A stretch of DNA of 7,139 nucleotides from Bifidobacterium breve (GTDB lineage: Bacteria; Actinomycetota; Acidimicrobiia; Acidimicrobiales; Ilumatobacteraceae): the NCBI GenBank assembly GCA_943325435.2, contig CALPPK020000054.1, positions 1 through 7,139 of the forward strand. Direction: 5' to 3'. The notes under the pieces were generated by a model, which worked only from the letters and a program-made list of their open reading frames with translations, was not told where the DNA came from and made no database searches. Positions within the stretch are counted from its first letter, which is position 1; each line of letters opens with the position of its first letter. The position numbers and the translations under genes were made by a program. This document shows positions 6,909-7,139 of this stretch, piece after piece.

Positions 6909-7139
6909 ATGTCGCGTTTATCGAAGTGTGTTATCAGCGGTGTTGTTCTTGCCACCTCAGTTTTTGTGTCAGGAATCGGGACGTCCGTGCGGGCGCTTAG
7001 TTTCGCAGGTCAAACGAATTTTCCTGAGTGTGCTGCTGCATCAGATGAGTTCTGTATTGAGAAGTTTGAGTTCACTCCCACAGGCGCCTCTGTGAGAACT
7101 GTGAAGCCATCAAAAGAATCATTCGGCGTCACATCCGAC
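6909..7139 (+). CDS. Exported protein of unknown function, 3' partial
   Basis: The frame from ATG 6909 stays open for 77 codons to the window edge. It begins MSRLSKCVISGVVLATSVFV, a typical Sec signal peptide with basic residues and a hydrophobic core, probably cleaved near SVRA (about residue 28). The mature part starts LSFAGQTNFPECAAASDEFC and continues IEKFEFTPTGASV. The two cysteines, 12 residues apart near the mature N-terminus, could pair after export. A good AGGAAG ribosome site 6 nt upstream supports the start. I recognise no family and the C-terminal part is missing, so no function is given. It is the third signal-peptide gene on this strand. A neighbouring-frame reading, 6754-7095, overlaps the carotenoid oxygenase and has no such support. 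Confidence 0.78.
   Translation, partial: MSRLSKCVISGVVLATSVFVSGIGTSVRALSFAGQTNFPECAAASDEFCIEKFEFTPTGASVRTVKPSKESFGVTSD

Overview
This looks like a chromosomal stretch from a free-living, mid-GC actinobacterium. GC is near 50% by eye. The best guess is Acidimicrobiia or a related freshwater or marine lineage. The reasons are a secreted protein ending in Thr-rich VAPTTTT repeats, secreted DUF1566-type modules opening with a Cys-x5-Cys/GPAGG motif, and a methylmalonate-semialdehyde dehydrogenase next to a class-III transaminase. The taxonomic call is inference from protein style; there is no rRNA or marker gene. I see no mobile element, CRISPR array, tRNA or rRNA.

Layout. Left (1-2442): the 3' two-thirds of a CoA-acylating (methyl)malonate-semialdehyde dehydrogenase (+) converges on a complete class-III PLP aminotransferase (-), with 3 nt between the stop codons. 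Together they could take beta-alanine or 3-aminoisobutyrate to the semialdehyde and then to acetyl-CoA or propionyl-CoA. Middle (2443-5413): a 51-nt divergent spacer carrying nested palindromes leads into two same-strand genes for exported proteins. The first is a tandem two-module DUF1566-like protein. The second is an unrecognised protein with a beta-sandwich-like N-domain, a large possibly barrel-like domain and a Thr/Ser-rich C-terminal tail. Right (5466-7139): a complete carotenoid oxygenase family enzyme with all four iron-binding histidines, then the first 77 codons of another signal-peptide protein that runs off the window.

The four genes from 2494 onward share one strand with gaps of 43, 52 and 75 nt and no convincing terminator between them, so partial co-transcription is possible. 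No shared pathway joins the exported proteins to the carotenoid oxygenase on sequence alone. The window is densely coding, with no gene-free stretch over 300 nt. I do not see a clear new system. The least explained item is the exported protein at 3830-5413, followed by the duplicated DUF1566 protein beside it.
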